From Apricaphanius iberus (taxonomy: Eukaryota; Chordata; Actinopteri; Cyprinodontiformes; Aphaniidae): a stretch of 64,000 bases of DNA. Shown piece after piece: positions 43,101 to 53,559 of the stretch. The stretch's first letter is position 1. Each line of letters opens with the position of its first letter. Below the pieces are notes generated by a model. The model ran no database searches and was not told the origin of the DNA. It saw only the letters and a list, made by a program, of their open reading frames with translations. Location of the stretch: the NCBI GenBank assembly GCA_028564705.1, contig JAPXFQ010001502.1:391001-455000 (forward strand), given 5' to 3'. The translations under genes and the position numbers were made by a program.

Positions 43101-46100
43101 AAAGATGCTTTTTCAATACACAGTTCACCTTAATCACTGTGTTTTCTTCTAAGTCTGATTGATAACTTGTCACTATAATAACTGGATTACAGACATGCTT
43201 TCATGCTGGTTCCCTAATCCTGCCGGATGTTTGCTGACTTCCATGAATGATGCTTTTCCTGCCTAATTTCTCTGATTAGATTTCAGTGAGGACCGCTGGA
43301 GATAGGCACCAGCAGTCCCAGCCCTCCTCCTTTCATTTACTTGGGTATAGAAAAATGAAAGGATGGATGGATGGATGAATTTCACTCAGGCAACAAAACA
43401 AACATTTGAGATGAAAGATGCTAAATGAGGTGGTTAAAGGGTTTAATGAAGGAAACTGGCTCCACAACAGAACCAAACAGTGCAGCAAGAACATGAAGAA
43501 AATGTTTAGACGTGTTTAGTTCCTGTCAGGAATTTATAGGAACTCAAAGGGGAAGTAGGTTTTAGTTTTTTTGTAATTCATGTAACCTTTTTTTTTTTCT
43601 GGGTGACACGAATATACCATCTGAAACGGTCTTCCTTTTGTTGAAATAATCTTCACAGTCGTCTCTTCTATGATAATTATCAAGACTGTGGCCAAAACCA
43701 CGCAACTTTTTGTCATCTCTACAATTTTCCTCAAAGTGATTGAATCAAAGTGATCTGCTGCAAATTTCAGTCAAACTCAAAGGTGTCAGCTTGGAGCAGG
43801 GGATTTTCTCTTTCTTTCCCTTTGAGTTGTGGGTGATGGTATACTGGCTTTAATGAGGAACCTGACTTTGGTGTTCCACTGGTTTCCAGTTTGTGACCAG
43901 GATGAGCCTTGGTGTTTGCTGGCTCTTGCTAAAACATGCATTTTACACATGATCCGATTAGTCGACTAATCTGCAAAATAATTACTGATTAGTCGATTAT
44001 CAAAATAATCGTTTGTGGCAGCCCTACTGGTAAGTGACATCATTATATTAGATAAAATAGGGGAAAATAATGTGTCTAACTTTCTCAGACCCATTTCATC
44101 CTAATTTTCTTTTCCAGAACAGGGGCTTATTAATCACCCGCTTCAGTGATTCATAATTTATTTTAACTCCTCCATCAGTTTTGGTTTAAGTGGCAGCGGG
44201 AAAAATTGGCTGGCTAATGGCTGACTGTAAACCATCTGCCCCGGGTTCAGATTTTAAGTAGCTGTTCGGAGCATGTTTGGTTCCAGTCATGACCCAAAGA
44301 CGTAAACAGGAAATACAGCTGTAAACTATCAGAGTCAGAGACCTCGCCCAGAGATGCAACAACAAAGAGGTCGTGGAAGTGGACCAGACTGCTGGAGGCC
44401 GACCTTCATCCTGTGGAGTTGGGTCTACACCCCTCCACCCTAATGTGGGACGTGATTATCTACAGTGGAGCCCAGAGAGAAGACACGATCCACTGTGGGA
44501 TTAACAGTAGCAGTAAAAGTTTATTTTTTATCTCTGTCGGCTAGATCTTATACAGAATGATTTGGGTTTGTGGTCACTTTATCATATAGATGCAGCCCTT
44601 AGGCATTTAAGAAAAAAAATGATATGCTGATGAATCACATTTTATTTCACAGTATTGTATCAATATTCAAAAATAATGTTTTGGTTTTTATTTCTATTTC
44701 GTTTTGGTTAAATTTGAATGGAACCATTAATGATTTTTATACTGAAATAAATAAAATGACTGACAGTTGGTGGCTCTTTTCACCTTCTTTGTTCCAGTGG
44801 ATCAACTAGATCTAGTAAAAATAAAAAAGGTTGGAGTGTTTTAAATGCTTTTTCTACAATTAAATTCAGGGTTTTTTTAAACCACCATGTTGCGCCTAAG
44901 TCTCCTCCCCTTCACGTTGGCCAATGGAAGTCAATGGAGCGCTAAAAGTTATTATCTGGTCCGCTTTGTCTTACGTCCCGAATCACACTTTTGATGTACC
45001 TAACATTAAATGATAAATAATAGTCCGTTCACACCACCCAAAACATAAACTCCCAGAACGGCAAGATTACATGTTAAGTCTATGGTTGAGGCCATCAGAG
45101 TTTCGGTGCTTTGTGTTCTTTAGCAATTTTTGAAACTTTTTTTGCTCTCCAAGCTTCAAAGTGGCAAAAGCCAGCAATGCAGAAGTTGAGCTAGCTGAAC
45201 TTTCGTCGCCATCCCTGAGCGTCAACCAATTAGAGTGTCTCACTGTAGTGACATCACCTGATGTCGATGTTGTCTAGCGATCTACTACTGTTTAAAACAT
45301 CTGGCACAGAAAGCCCTGCAGCTTTAAAATGTATAGGCTTCAAACTAGTCAATTTATCAGCATTTTTTGACGGCGACAAACCGTGCGGTGTGAACGCTCC
45401 ATGAGAACGTGTATTTCGACTGTGTTTTTCAAGTGATTTGGGATTTACTTGATTGGGAGGGAAAAAAAAAATCACAATTAAAATTCCTGTAAATCAGAAG
45501 TCGCATGTATGACATCATGGATCTAACGCTAGTTAGCACTAGCTAGCACTGTAAACACTCCCTGTAGAGCTTCTTCCGCATGTTGGCTCTCACTCCGCCG
45601 CTATATCTCCCCCAGCATAGTGTTTTTTTACAAGTGTTTTTACACAAAAAAAACCTAAAGTAACTTTTGCCGCCAGTCAATAATCGGCACTTTCTCTGCA
45701 TCAAAATGTGTCTTTAACATTCAAGGAAATCATATGTTCAATCCACGGCGCATTTCAAACACGATCAGAACTTTTACTACTTGACTCTCAGTCCTCTTTT
45801 TTTTCGGCGGTATTTGACCGGAAGTAGAAGGGTGTGACTTACGCTTCCCATATATCTTGTTACTCATATTGCAATATATCTGCGTTGTGTTACATATTGC
45901 ATCAACAGATTTCTTTCAGTATTAAAGTGCCTTTAAAACATGTAAGCCTCACACCACACACGTGTACTCACGGTCATGAAGGGCGTCTGAGGCTGCAGGA
46001 TGCAGGTCCTGATGGTCACGTTGTTGTGTTCGAAGGTGTGTAGGGTGAAGCCGACGGCCTCCGGCACGGCGAGCACGACGGACAGCATCCAGATCACTGC

Positions 46101-49100
46101 GATCTCCACCGCCGTTACCGTGGGAACGCCGGTGCCCGGAATCCGAGACCAGGACGCCACCGCACGATACCTGGAGGCAAAGTTTGCGAATCACTTTAAC
46201 TAATTTAGGTTTGCTAACGCCGTTCAAACCGTTTCCATTCACAAAAATAATATATTTTGTGGGGGTATTTTAGCCCAAGAAATACAGTACAGACCAAAAG
46301 TTTGGACACACCTTCTCATTCAATGCGTTGTCATTATTTTCATGACTACATTGTAGATTCTAAATTAAGGGCATCAAAGCTATGAATGAACACATAATGT
46401 ATGGAATTACTGTATGTACTTAAACAAAAAGGGTGTAATAACTGAATACATGCGTTATATTTTAGATTCCTCAAAGTACGAACCCTTTGCTCTGATTACT
46501 GCTTTGCATTCTCTTGAGCTTCAAGACGTAGTCACCAGAAATGGTTTTCCAACAGTCTTGAAGGAGTTCCCAGGGATGCTTAGTACTTGTTGGCCCTTTT
46601 GCCTTCACTCTACGGTTCAGCTCACCCCAAATCATCTCGATTGGGTTCAGGTGCAGTGACTTTGGAGGCCAGGTTATTTCACACTGTTTTTGTAAAAATA
46701 CTACATCATTCCATATGTGTTCATTTATAGTATTGATGCCTTTAATGAGAATCTATAATGTAAATAGTTATAAAAATAAAGAAAACGCACTGAATGAGAA
46801 GGCGAGTCCAAACTTTTTGTCTGTACTGTATATTAAAAGTGACTAGTTTAATCTATGCATCGGGTTTTTATAGATTAAAGTGACACACTGAGCCCATTAA
46901 AGTGAGAAGCAGTGAGGAGTGCCCCGCTCAAATCAGACTACTTTAACTTTGTGGCCTTAGCGCAAAAAAAGCTGTGTGTGGACCCTAACAGCGAAACATG
47001 GTGGTGTTAGCATCATGATGTGGTGTTGCTATTCTTTTAAAATCATCAGAGGTGATAGGAAGATGGGTGAAGCTAAATGCAATCCAATAGGAAAATTGGA
47101 GATCAAGTCAAAGCATATTCATACATTAGAATTGCCTTGTCAAAGTTCAGATGTACATCCAATTGAGAATCTGTGCAAAGACTTGAAGATTTATGCTTAC
47201 AGAATTTATATCCAGTCTGACTGAGATTGAAATATTTTGCAAAGACGAATATTTATATTTTTTAATCTAAAAACGTTTGGTTGTAGTTGCAGCAAAAGGT
47301 GGATCTCAAGAGAGCTAAAAAACACACACACACACCACATCTTTAGACATATTTTCTTAAATAAATAATTTTCCTTCTGCTTTACAACTATGCCCAGCTT
47401 TACGTTGGTGTGTCACGTATTGTAAAGTGAAAAAAGGGGATGAACTCAAACAACAGCTTCCTATTCCTTCTTTCACCAAGTAAGATTTCAAACATATTTA
47501 AAGATCTAATTGATCGTTGCCCAAGCTTTCTGAATTCCTTTCCAAGTTTTTCTTTAAACTTTACTGTATTTTCAACACCCTTTCTGTCCAAGTTTTCATT
47601 TCAAAAGGATATTTTCAAGCTTTTGAAGCCTCTTAACTCTGACTTAATGAATCTTTCAGGTATGAAAAGACTCCTAAGGTCACGTGATGAACCAGTGTTA
47701 TGTCAACACGTAACACAGAACTAGGCAAAGAGCAACTTTTAAATCTGACCACGAAGACACAATTAATTCAAGGAGGAACAGGAGGACTGCCAGAGCTTTA
47801 CAAAATGACCTCCAGCAGGCCACTAATGCACGTGTTGCTGCTCAAACGGTCATAAACAGACTCCATGAGGATTATGTGAGGGCCTGAGATCCACAGGTGG
47901 GGGTTGTACTAAAAGCCCAACACCATGCAAGATGTCTGGCATTTGCCAGGGAACATCTTTATTGGCAGATGTGCTCTTCACAGATGAAAGCAGGTTTACT
48001 TTGAGCACATGTGACAGACGTTACAGAGTCAGGAGATGCCGTGGAGAACGTTCTGCTGTGTGGGTTGGCGTTTCTTTGGGGGTTAATACAGCCCTCCATG
48101 TGCTCACCAGAGGTAGGCTGACTGTAATTAGGAATTGGACATTTCTCATCAAATAAACAGAAATCACATGTGGGGTCGCCCAGGGCTCCATCCTGGGACC
48201 CCTCCTGTTCAATATTTATGTGCTCCAACTAACACAGATTATAGCAGCCAATCAGATTAGCTACCATAACTATGCAGACGACACACAGCTATATATTACA
48301 TTGTCACCAGGTGACTCTGATTCTATCCAGACCTTAAATGAATGCATTGAACAAATCAACGACTGGATGTCCCGTAACTTTCTCCAGCTAAACAGAAACA
48401 AAACAGAAGTAATTATTTTTGGACCTAAGGAGAAACGATCCAGAGTCAGCACACAGCTTCAGCTGATACAACTAAAAACGGATCATCAGGCCCGTAATCT
48501 AGGTGTAATAATGGACTCAGACCTGAACCTCCAGGGTCACATAAAGGCAATAACAAGGTCAGCTTTTGTGTCACCTGAAGAACATTTCTAGGATTAAAGG
48601 ACTGATGACACAGAAGGACCTTGAAAAACTGATCCATGTGTTTATCTATAGTCGGATTGATTACTGCAACAGTGTCCTCACAGGTTTACCTAAAAAGCAA
48701 TCAGAAAGCTGCAGCTGATCCAGAACGCTGCTGCCCGTGTTCTCATTAGAACTAGGAAAGTAGAACACATCACCCCAGTTCTAAAGTCCTTACACTGGCT
48801 TCCTGTAGCTCAAAGAATAGACTTTAAAATACTCCTACAAGTTTATAAATCACTGAACGGTTTAGCACCAAAGTTAGTTGGAGATCTGCTGCCACTATAC
48901 CAACCCAGCAGACCACTCAGGTCCTCCAACTCTAGTTTACCAAACATTCCTAGAATTAGAACTAAACAAGGAGAGGCAACTTTCAGCTTTATGCTCCACA
49001 AATCTGGAACAAACTTCCAGAAAAATGCAAAAATGCTGAACAGTTAGGCTCTTTTAATTTTTCCTTTTTAACCTATTGTGTTTTATCTGTTTTTAATCTA

Positions 49101-51997
49101 TATTGCATAGAATTGTGTTTTATCTGTTTTAATCTATATTGCATAAATTTGTTCCTTACATCATCTTTTCTCATTGATTGATTGTGTCTATCTGTTAAAC
49201 CTATATGTTTCTGTTTTTTTTCTAATCATGCTTCTGTAATCATGCATTTGGTATCATCATCACTGAATCATGTAAAGCACCTTGAATTGCCTTGTGTTGA
49301 AAGTGTGCTATATAAATAACATTGCCTTGCCTAGATGAGATCCTCAGACTCCTTATGAGACCATATGCTGCTGTGGTTGGTCCTGGCTTCCTCCTAATGC
49401 GGGACAATGCTAGACATCATGTGGCTATAGAGTGTATTAGCAGTGTAAGTTGAAGACATTGATGCTATGGCTTGGCCCTCCTGTTCCCCAGACCTGAATC
49501 CAATTTCAATTGTTTCGCTCCATCCACCAACGTCACGTTGCACATTAGACTGTCCGGGAGTTGGTGGATGCTTTACTCAAGGTCCGAGAGGAGATCCCTG
49601 AGGATACCACCCTCCACCTGAGCATGCCAATGTGTTGTCGGGAGGTCATAAAGGCATGTCGATGCCACAGACACCACTACGCCTCATTTTGAATTGATTT
49701 AAGGACATTACAATAAAGTTTGATAAGCCTGTAGTGTGTTTTTCCACTTTAAGTTTGAGTGCGACCCCAGATCTACGTAGACGTCCATGGGTTGATAAAT
49801 TTGATTTCCATTTAGGATTTATATGTGATTTTGTTATCAGCACATTCAATTATGTAATGAAAAAAGTATTTGATAAGAAAATATTAATTCAGATCTATGA
49901 TGTATATGTTCCCTTTATTTTTGAACAGTGTGTATTGGGGTAGGTTAAAATACTTTCAGTGACAATATATGATGTTTAATACAGATATAGTCAGTTAGCA
50001 CAACTGGAACAGCACCCAGAGAGTGCAGACCTCCACCTAGGTTGGTCAGTCAGTCCCACCAAATTGTAATCAGATTATTTTTTGGAAAGAAATTTCCATA
50101 AAAAATTTAATTGAAATCCACCCAGAACTATTTGAGTCATGTTGTTAACTAACAAGCAAACAAAATCCTGGTGAAAACATAACCTTTTTGGCTGTGTACA
50201 AACAAGAGGACTCACTTTGACATAAACTGTAGATGTGTGCCTGTGTCTCATTCATGTTTGGTTGAAACCTGTTTATTCTTTTTTAATAAAGTTAGTAACA
50301 TTGGGTAGAGGATTCACATTTCACTCTAGTAAGCAATACCTCTTAATATTTTACTCAAACAGGAGTAAAAATTACAGAAGAGCTTTTCTAAAAATGCATT
50401 TTTTACTTTAGTAGAGGTAACAGAGTAAATGTATATAGGTACTACCATGTTCTGCATTTGAGCAATGTAGATGTAAAAGTTGTGACAAGTTAGTCAGTTT
50501 GAACCATGACCCTTCAGAAAGCTAATCCATTAGTTAGTATTCTCCCTAAAGCTTTAGGATGAGTTCTCATTAAATAAAACATTTTGTATAAACTCAGTTG
50601 GGTCAAGAAATATAAACACCATCTGCTCAAACATCGCCTCTGGTTTTCTGTGCAGCAGCTGTTTTACAGTAAACTGTAACTTTTCTTGGAATATTTATGT
50701 CAAGACAAAAAAAAATCTGTCCTCCTGCTTGGGCTTTGAGAGGAACAATATGTGAAACTTACCACCAGGAGCAAGTTTTAAACCAATGTAGAGCCATAAA
50801 AAAAAAACGTTGCAGAGACTGTCAATAGACCATGTCCCCAACTATATCCAGATGGTTGTTTTTTTTCAATATTTTAATAGTAAAAATGTTTTTAAAATGC
50901 CTGGGATAAAATGCAAAGACATCAAGAACCTTTAATGCAAAATTTACTCAAAAAAGTAACTTGCGAGCCATCAAATTTAGACGGTCTCACCTAGTCTTTT
51001 TGTGAAAAACGGTGGGTCCAGCTTGTGTGTTTGTGCGTTACCTGTCCACACTGAGAGCACACAGGTTGAGCACGGTGATGCCGACTGAAGTCTTCTGCAG
51101 GAATGGAAACAGCTTGCAGAGGAAGAGACCAAACAGGCTGTCAGCAAAGGGCCACTGCATCGCCAGCAGCTGCACACACAAAAACAACAAAAAACGCAGA
51201 CAAAGCATCAGCAGATTGATGCGGTACCACCAAGTCTTTGTGATCTTACTGAAGGAAGTGTGTGTGGCCTGTGCTATCACAATCAAAGGGCTATTTTAGG
51301 GCTGTTATCGGTGTAACACTCAACCTCCTGATGAGACTCTCAACACAACCAACTATGGCCAGGAAGTTCTTCCTGCATCTTCCAGCCCAGTCAAGCTGAT
51401 TGGAAATAACCAATGGAGCAAAAGGCTGAGGAGCTCTACCTTGTAGACGTTGATTGGGATGTCTATGGCGATGTATATCAGGTCTCCAAGAGCGAGGCTG
51501 GCTATTAGGGCGTTAGGTCCATTCCTCATGCTTTTATTTTGGTAGATGATCCTCAGGAGAGTGGCGTTCCCAATGATCCCCACAGCGAAGATCACGCAGG
51601 ACAGTATCGTGTTGACATACTTGAAGGCGCCTTTTATCGAGGTTTGCTTACGGCAGGCGGGGGGCGCTTGGGATTTTCTACCGTGGATCTGAGAAGAGTT
51701 GGAGGACGGTGAGGAAGGAAGATGTTTCCTATCATGTTTGGGCTTGAGTTTGTTCAATCCCTTCAGTTTTCCTGCTTCGGACTCCAATGTCAGGGACGGC
51801 TCATTAACTGTCTCTTGTGAGATGTGCGCCTCTGTGTTTGCAGTACGGTGGACCTCCACCACTCGTGGAGGGGGGTCAGAGCTGGGGAGTCCAGATATTC
51901 CCACGTCTGACCGAAGAGTCTGAGGTGTGAACGTTCTTTGGCAACCAACGTGGGAGACGAACGGGAAACACCAGATAAGCAGCAGCGAGGGGAACAT
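34071..51997 (-). CDS. ednra: Endothelin receptor type A, complete 7-exon CDS (459 aa)
   Basis: The coding exons, in order, are 51440-51997, 51042-51169, 45972-46170, 42871-43023, 39098-39231, 38902-39010 and 34071-34169. They total 1380 bases with continuous phase. This is a class A GPCR that binds endothelins and signals mainly through Gq to calcium; it acts in vascular tone and neural-crest/jaw patterning. Type A rather than B is shown by [40 protein letters not shown] and [31 protein letters not shown] follows TM3, and the paired Cys sit in FLCKLF and RTCILQP. TM7 has NPIILFF where human has NPIALYF. The N-terminal tail is about 125 aa before TM1, against about 80 in human. Teleosts have ednraa and ednrab; which this is cannot be decided here. 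Confidence 0.95.
34436..35602. mobile_element. Long-inverted-repeat element with THAP-like remnant
   Basis: Arms 34,436-34,520 and 35,519-35,602 are reverse complements (CATTTACTCACCCAGACA, TTTGGAG, GAGTCCTTC, TATATCC). Between them an ATG at 34,958 opens [14 protein letters not shown], matching the start of THAP C2CH zinc fingers found in P- and Kolobok-type transposases. A LINE tail lies inside at about 34,590-34,650. It sits in ednra intron 6 and is non-autonomous and decayed. Confidence 0.6.
34590..34650 (-). mobile_element. LINE 3'-tail fragment
   Basis: TCAAATCAAACTTTATTTAT ATAGCAC, then CAACTCAAAGTGCTGTACAA, is the 3' end of a fish LINE read on the minus strand. Confidence 0.55.
35603..38901. 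other. ednra intron 6 remainder
   Basis: No exon or repeat termini are recognised apart from homopolymers (T18 near 36,985; T14 near 37,622; A15 near 37,947). Short frames here lack recognisable motifs. Confidence 0.4.
38902..39010 (-). CDS. ednra: ednra coding exon 6 (TM7)
   Basis: [20 protein letters not shown] then [22 protein letters not shown] acceptor and GTAAAA donor. Confidence 0.95.
39098..39231 (-). CDS. ednra: ednra coding exon 5 (TM6)
   Basis: [20 protein letters not shown] then [20 protein letters not shown] and CELL. The donor is AAA|GTGGGT. The following 87-bp intron is in frame and lacks stops. Confidence 0.93.
39890..40270. mobile_element. Decayed MITE-like repeat (AATTGATT/GAATCGA-rich)
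   Basis: The stretch has short inverted motifs (TGAAATTGATTCTTATAGAA and CAGAATAGAATCGAAACTTG) typical of a dispersed fish element. Termini are unclear. It lies in ednra intron 4. Confidence 0.35.
40656..41748 (+). mobile_element. Non-autonomous hAT element with BED zinc-finger exon, 1093 bp
   Basis: The ends are TAGTGTTGCTTTCG and AAATAAACACTA. The flanking 8-mers GTTGTGAT and GTCGTGAT match at 7 of 8 positions. Inside, an ATG at 41,093 opens a 71-codon frame ([20 protein letters not shown], then [20 protein letters not shown]). This resembles a BED-type zinc finger with the first zinc His lost. The catalytic domain is missing. It is in ednra intron 4, antisense to the gene. Confidence 0.82.
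41977..42813. mobile_element. hAT MITE (GGGATGCAACGATAC family), interrupted
   Basis: Left part: AGGGATGCAACGATACCCC then CAAACCGATATGATACCGAT. The right part ends AGTATCAGTCCATTCCTA. A second MITE occupies 42,291-42,750. Confidence 0.75.
42291..42750. mobile_element. MITE nested inside the hAT MITE
   Basis: The ends carry GTACAGAATTATAC...AGGGGTAC and GTACCCCTATTTCTGACAGT GTAC, bracketed by GTACA on both sides. TACACTGTCAGAAA-type ends are common in fish. There is no coding content. Confidence 0.6.
42871..43023 (-). CDS. ednra: ednra coding exon 4 (TM5, ICL3)
   Basis: [20 protein letters not shown] then [20 protein letters not shown] and LKQ; 51 codons in phase 0. Confidence 0.95.
43262..43380 (+). 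mobile_element. LINE/SINE 3' tail with (GGAT)n
   Basis: GACCGCTGGAGATAGGCACC then a tail of ATGAAAGGATGGATGGATGG is the well-known 3' end of a fish retroposon family (RTE-type tail). Only the end is present, in ednra intron 3. Confidence 0.6.
43946..44033. mobile_element. hAT MITE end (GGCTGCAACGATTAGTCG family)
   Basis: GATTAGTCGACTAATC then ATAATCGTTTGTGGCAGCCC TA is one terminus of a widespread vertebrate hAT-derived repeat. Confidence 0.55.
44880..45850. mobile_element. MITE-like repeat copy in ednra intron 3
   Basis: The right part (45,690-45,845) matches the fragment at 2160-2400 in word order (AAATGTGTCTTTAA, GGCGCATTT, GAAGTAGAAGGGTGTGACTTA). The left part contains CCTCCCCTTCACGTTGGCCA. 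Borders are approximate and no coding sequence is recognised. Confidence 0.45.
45972..46170 (-). CDS. ednra: ednra coding exon 3 (TM4, ECL2)
   Basis: [20 protein letters not shown], then [20 protein letters not shown] and [12 protein letters not shown]; 199 bases, CCAG acceptor, GTGAGT donor. Confidence 0.95.
46285..46828 (-). mobile_element. Internally deleted Tc1-like element, 544 bp, TA target site
   Basis: Inverted repeats of about 45 bp start CAGTACAGACCAAAAGTTTG and are flanked by TA on both sides. The minus strand keeps a transposase C-terminus: [20 protein letters not shown], then [20 protein letters not shown]. The N-terminal DNA-binding and first catalytic parts are deleted. Located in ednra intron 2. 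Confidence 0.9.
46970..47225 (+). mobile_element. Tc1-like transposase remnant
   Basis: The plus-strand frame [14 protein letters not shown]...[11 protein letters not shown] matches the Tc1 landmarks HGGGSVMVWGCF and NPIENLW. Most of the domain between them is missing. Confidence 0.65.
47735..49940 (+). mobile_element. Tc1-like element split by a LINE
   Basis: The 5' half (47,735-48,160) shows the HTH part [20 protein letters not shown] and the catalytic-type DESRF. The 3' half (49,335-49,940) resumes [20 protein letters not shown] then [10 protein letters not shown]. The LINE at 48,165-49,330 lies between them. A sister copy of the 3' half is at 58.38-58.89 kb. Confidence 0.78.
48165..49330 (+). 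mobile_element. L2-like LINE 3' fragment inserted in the Tc1 element
   Basis: The frame starts [20 protein letters not shown] and continues through [15 protein letters not shown]. After a frameshift near 48,575 it carries the tail [20 protein letters not shown] and [13 protein letters not shown]. The 3' end is TAAAGCACCTTGAATTGCCT then GTGCTATATAAATAACATTG. The catalytic YADD box is present but the element is 5'-truncated. Confidence 0.85.
49945..51041. other. ednra intron 2, proximal part
   Basis: Non-coding and A/T-rich. CCTAGGTTGGTCAGTCAGTC near 50,035 may be a decayed repeat. Nothing else is recognised. Confidence 0.4.
51042..51169 (-). CDS. ednra: ednra coding exon 2 (TM3)
   Basis: [20 protein letters not shown] then [22 protein letters not shown] acceptor, GTAACG donor. 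It includes the extracellular-loop Cys that pairs with ECL2. Confidence 0.95.
51440..51997 (-). CDS. ednra: ednra coding exon 1 (aa 1-186)
   Basis: I chose the ATG at 51,995-51,997 because it opens a good signal peptide ([19 protein letters not shown]). The frame upstream has no earlier ATG, only a GTG at 52,027. A long, poorly conserved Ser/Lys-rich extracellular tail follows, then TM1 (about residues 127-152) and TM2 (about 161-184). It ends DIPINVYK at a GTAGAG donor. Confidence 0.92.
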
Positions 51998-52292
51998 GTT
52001 CTGCACGGAGCACTTTCCTGGTTCCACTCTAAAAGTTACTTTAACTCTGAAACCCTTCGCTGAATCTACTGCTTGGACTCCAGAAACCTTTGCTGTAAAG
52101 GCTGGGGAAGTATTTGAATTGACTGGAGAGAAACCAAAAGTGCTTCTGATCCTTGCTTGAACTCCTCAGAACCAAACATGGATCTCTTGATGGCAAAACC
52201 TTTTTACTGAAGCAACTGTGTAAGTCTTCTGCAGAGAGTTTGAACAAAGATCTCCAAGTGATTGCTTTGCTGTTTGATAGTTTGGAGATTAT
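51998..52292 (-). other. ednra: ednra 5' UTR portion of the ATG exon
   Basis: A strong acceptor (TTTTTCTGTCTTTTCTCTAG) at 52,293-52,312 suggests that the ATG exon begins at 52,292. A matching donor ACAG|GTGAGA at 53,438/53,439 suggests a non-coding first exon starting above 53,439 (end unknown). This is inference from splice consensus only. Confidence 0.55.
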
Positions 52293-52474
52293 CTAGAGAA
52301 AAGACAGAAAAACAATTTAATTTCAATCTGGGATCAAGAAAATATTTTTGAACTGAACTGAAAACATGCCTCAGGTTTCCAAATATTTACAAAAAAAGAT
52401 TGTGCATAAAATACTATAAAATACACCACTGCACACTTCTGATGATTTTCCAAACAAAAAGATGATCCACATGA

Positions 52475-52522
52475 CCCACAGATTCAAATGTTCCATTCTA
52501 ATGGATCATTTGAATCTGTGGG
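52475..52522. repeat. Near-perfect 48-base palindrome
   Basis: CCCACAGATTCAAATG at 52,475-52,490 is matched by CATTTGAATCTGTGGG at 52,507-52,522. After one mismatch six more pairs follow, leaving a two-base loop: 22 of 23 positions pair. It lies in the inferred 5' UTR intron of ednra. Confidence 0.85.
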
Positions 52523-53559
52523 CTGTTTTTAACTACAGATTTATTATTAGTTATTAGCAAGTATTTAAAAATGCATTGTGTTGAGTTTTCCCAAATTCTA
52601 CCCCTTAGGTCAAATTTCAGTTTGTCTTTATGAAAATCTGATTTCTTGATGCAAGTATGTTCACAAAAACTCAGTGGACAGAAAAGAGAAACAATTTAAG
52701 GTATTTGTCAGATTATCTCCTATTAATGGTAAAAAAGACTTTACAAGTTTCATGAATTTAATTTCGACGTTAAGAGTATATAAAGACTCTTTGCAGGAAA
52801 GAAGTTGTTGCAGGGAAATAACAGGATAAAACTTTCTTCTGTCTTTAATTTCTTAGACGTTTAATTTATCTTACACTGTTTATAAAATTAATGTAAAGCC
52901 CAAATCCCAAAACCATAACATTTTCAAAGTCAACAAATCACTGGGAGTTTTTGGGATACATCAAAATAAATTGTTTCTGATTGAATTAAATGAAGACAAA
53001 ACCTGTCACGATAATCAAGTGTTTAGAAAAGTGTTGTAGTTATTGAAATTGCAATAAATCAAAATGTACATTTATTGCCCTTTCCTTTTTTTGTGCAAAT
53101 GAACTAAAACAACATACGGTTGCTAAATATTTAGTTTTGCTTTCTGGTCCTCCAAAACCCCAGTAATGGGCTGAAAGGCTGTAATAGTTGATCTATTTTA
53201 ATGTCTAAATCTTTGGCAAATATCCCCCAAAAATTTTTATTTATTAACACTTTCAATTTTTAAGGATGGAAGGTAAATAAGTTTATATTATGGCTGTAAA
53301 TATGGATGCTGTGAAGAGTTTATTTCTATAATAAAACACATTGTTTAGATAATAATAATAATAAAAAACCTCCATGCAATATGATAAAAAACTGAATAAT
53401 CAAAAAAAGTACTGTTAGAGAAAAAATTTAAATCTCACCTGTTAGTGTTCTTCTGCTTGATTTTTCAACTGTATTCCTATCAGGTTTCAATGCAGCAGCA
53501 CAAAAAGGACAAGTGTGCTCTTCTGGGTTGAAACAAAACTAATCCAGTCTGTTAGCTTC

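Noticed and set aside
47440..47724. 94-codon plus-strand frame
   Set aside because: No recognisable motif and skewed Ser/Phe/Leu composition; it lies in repeat-rich ednra intron 2 and is treated as chance.
52025..52027. GTG as an upstream start of ednra
   Set aside because: Vertebrate start codons are ATG. The ATG at 51,995-51,997 directly opens a signal peptide, so the upstream ten codons are treated as 5' UTR.
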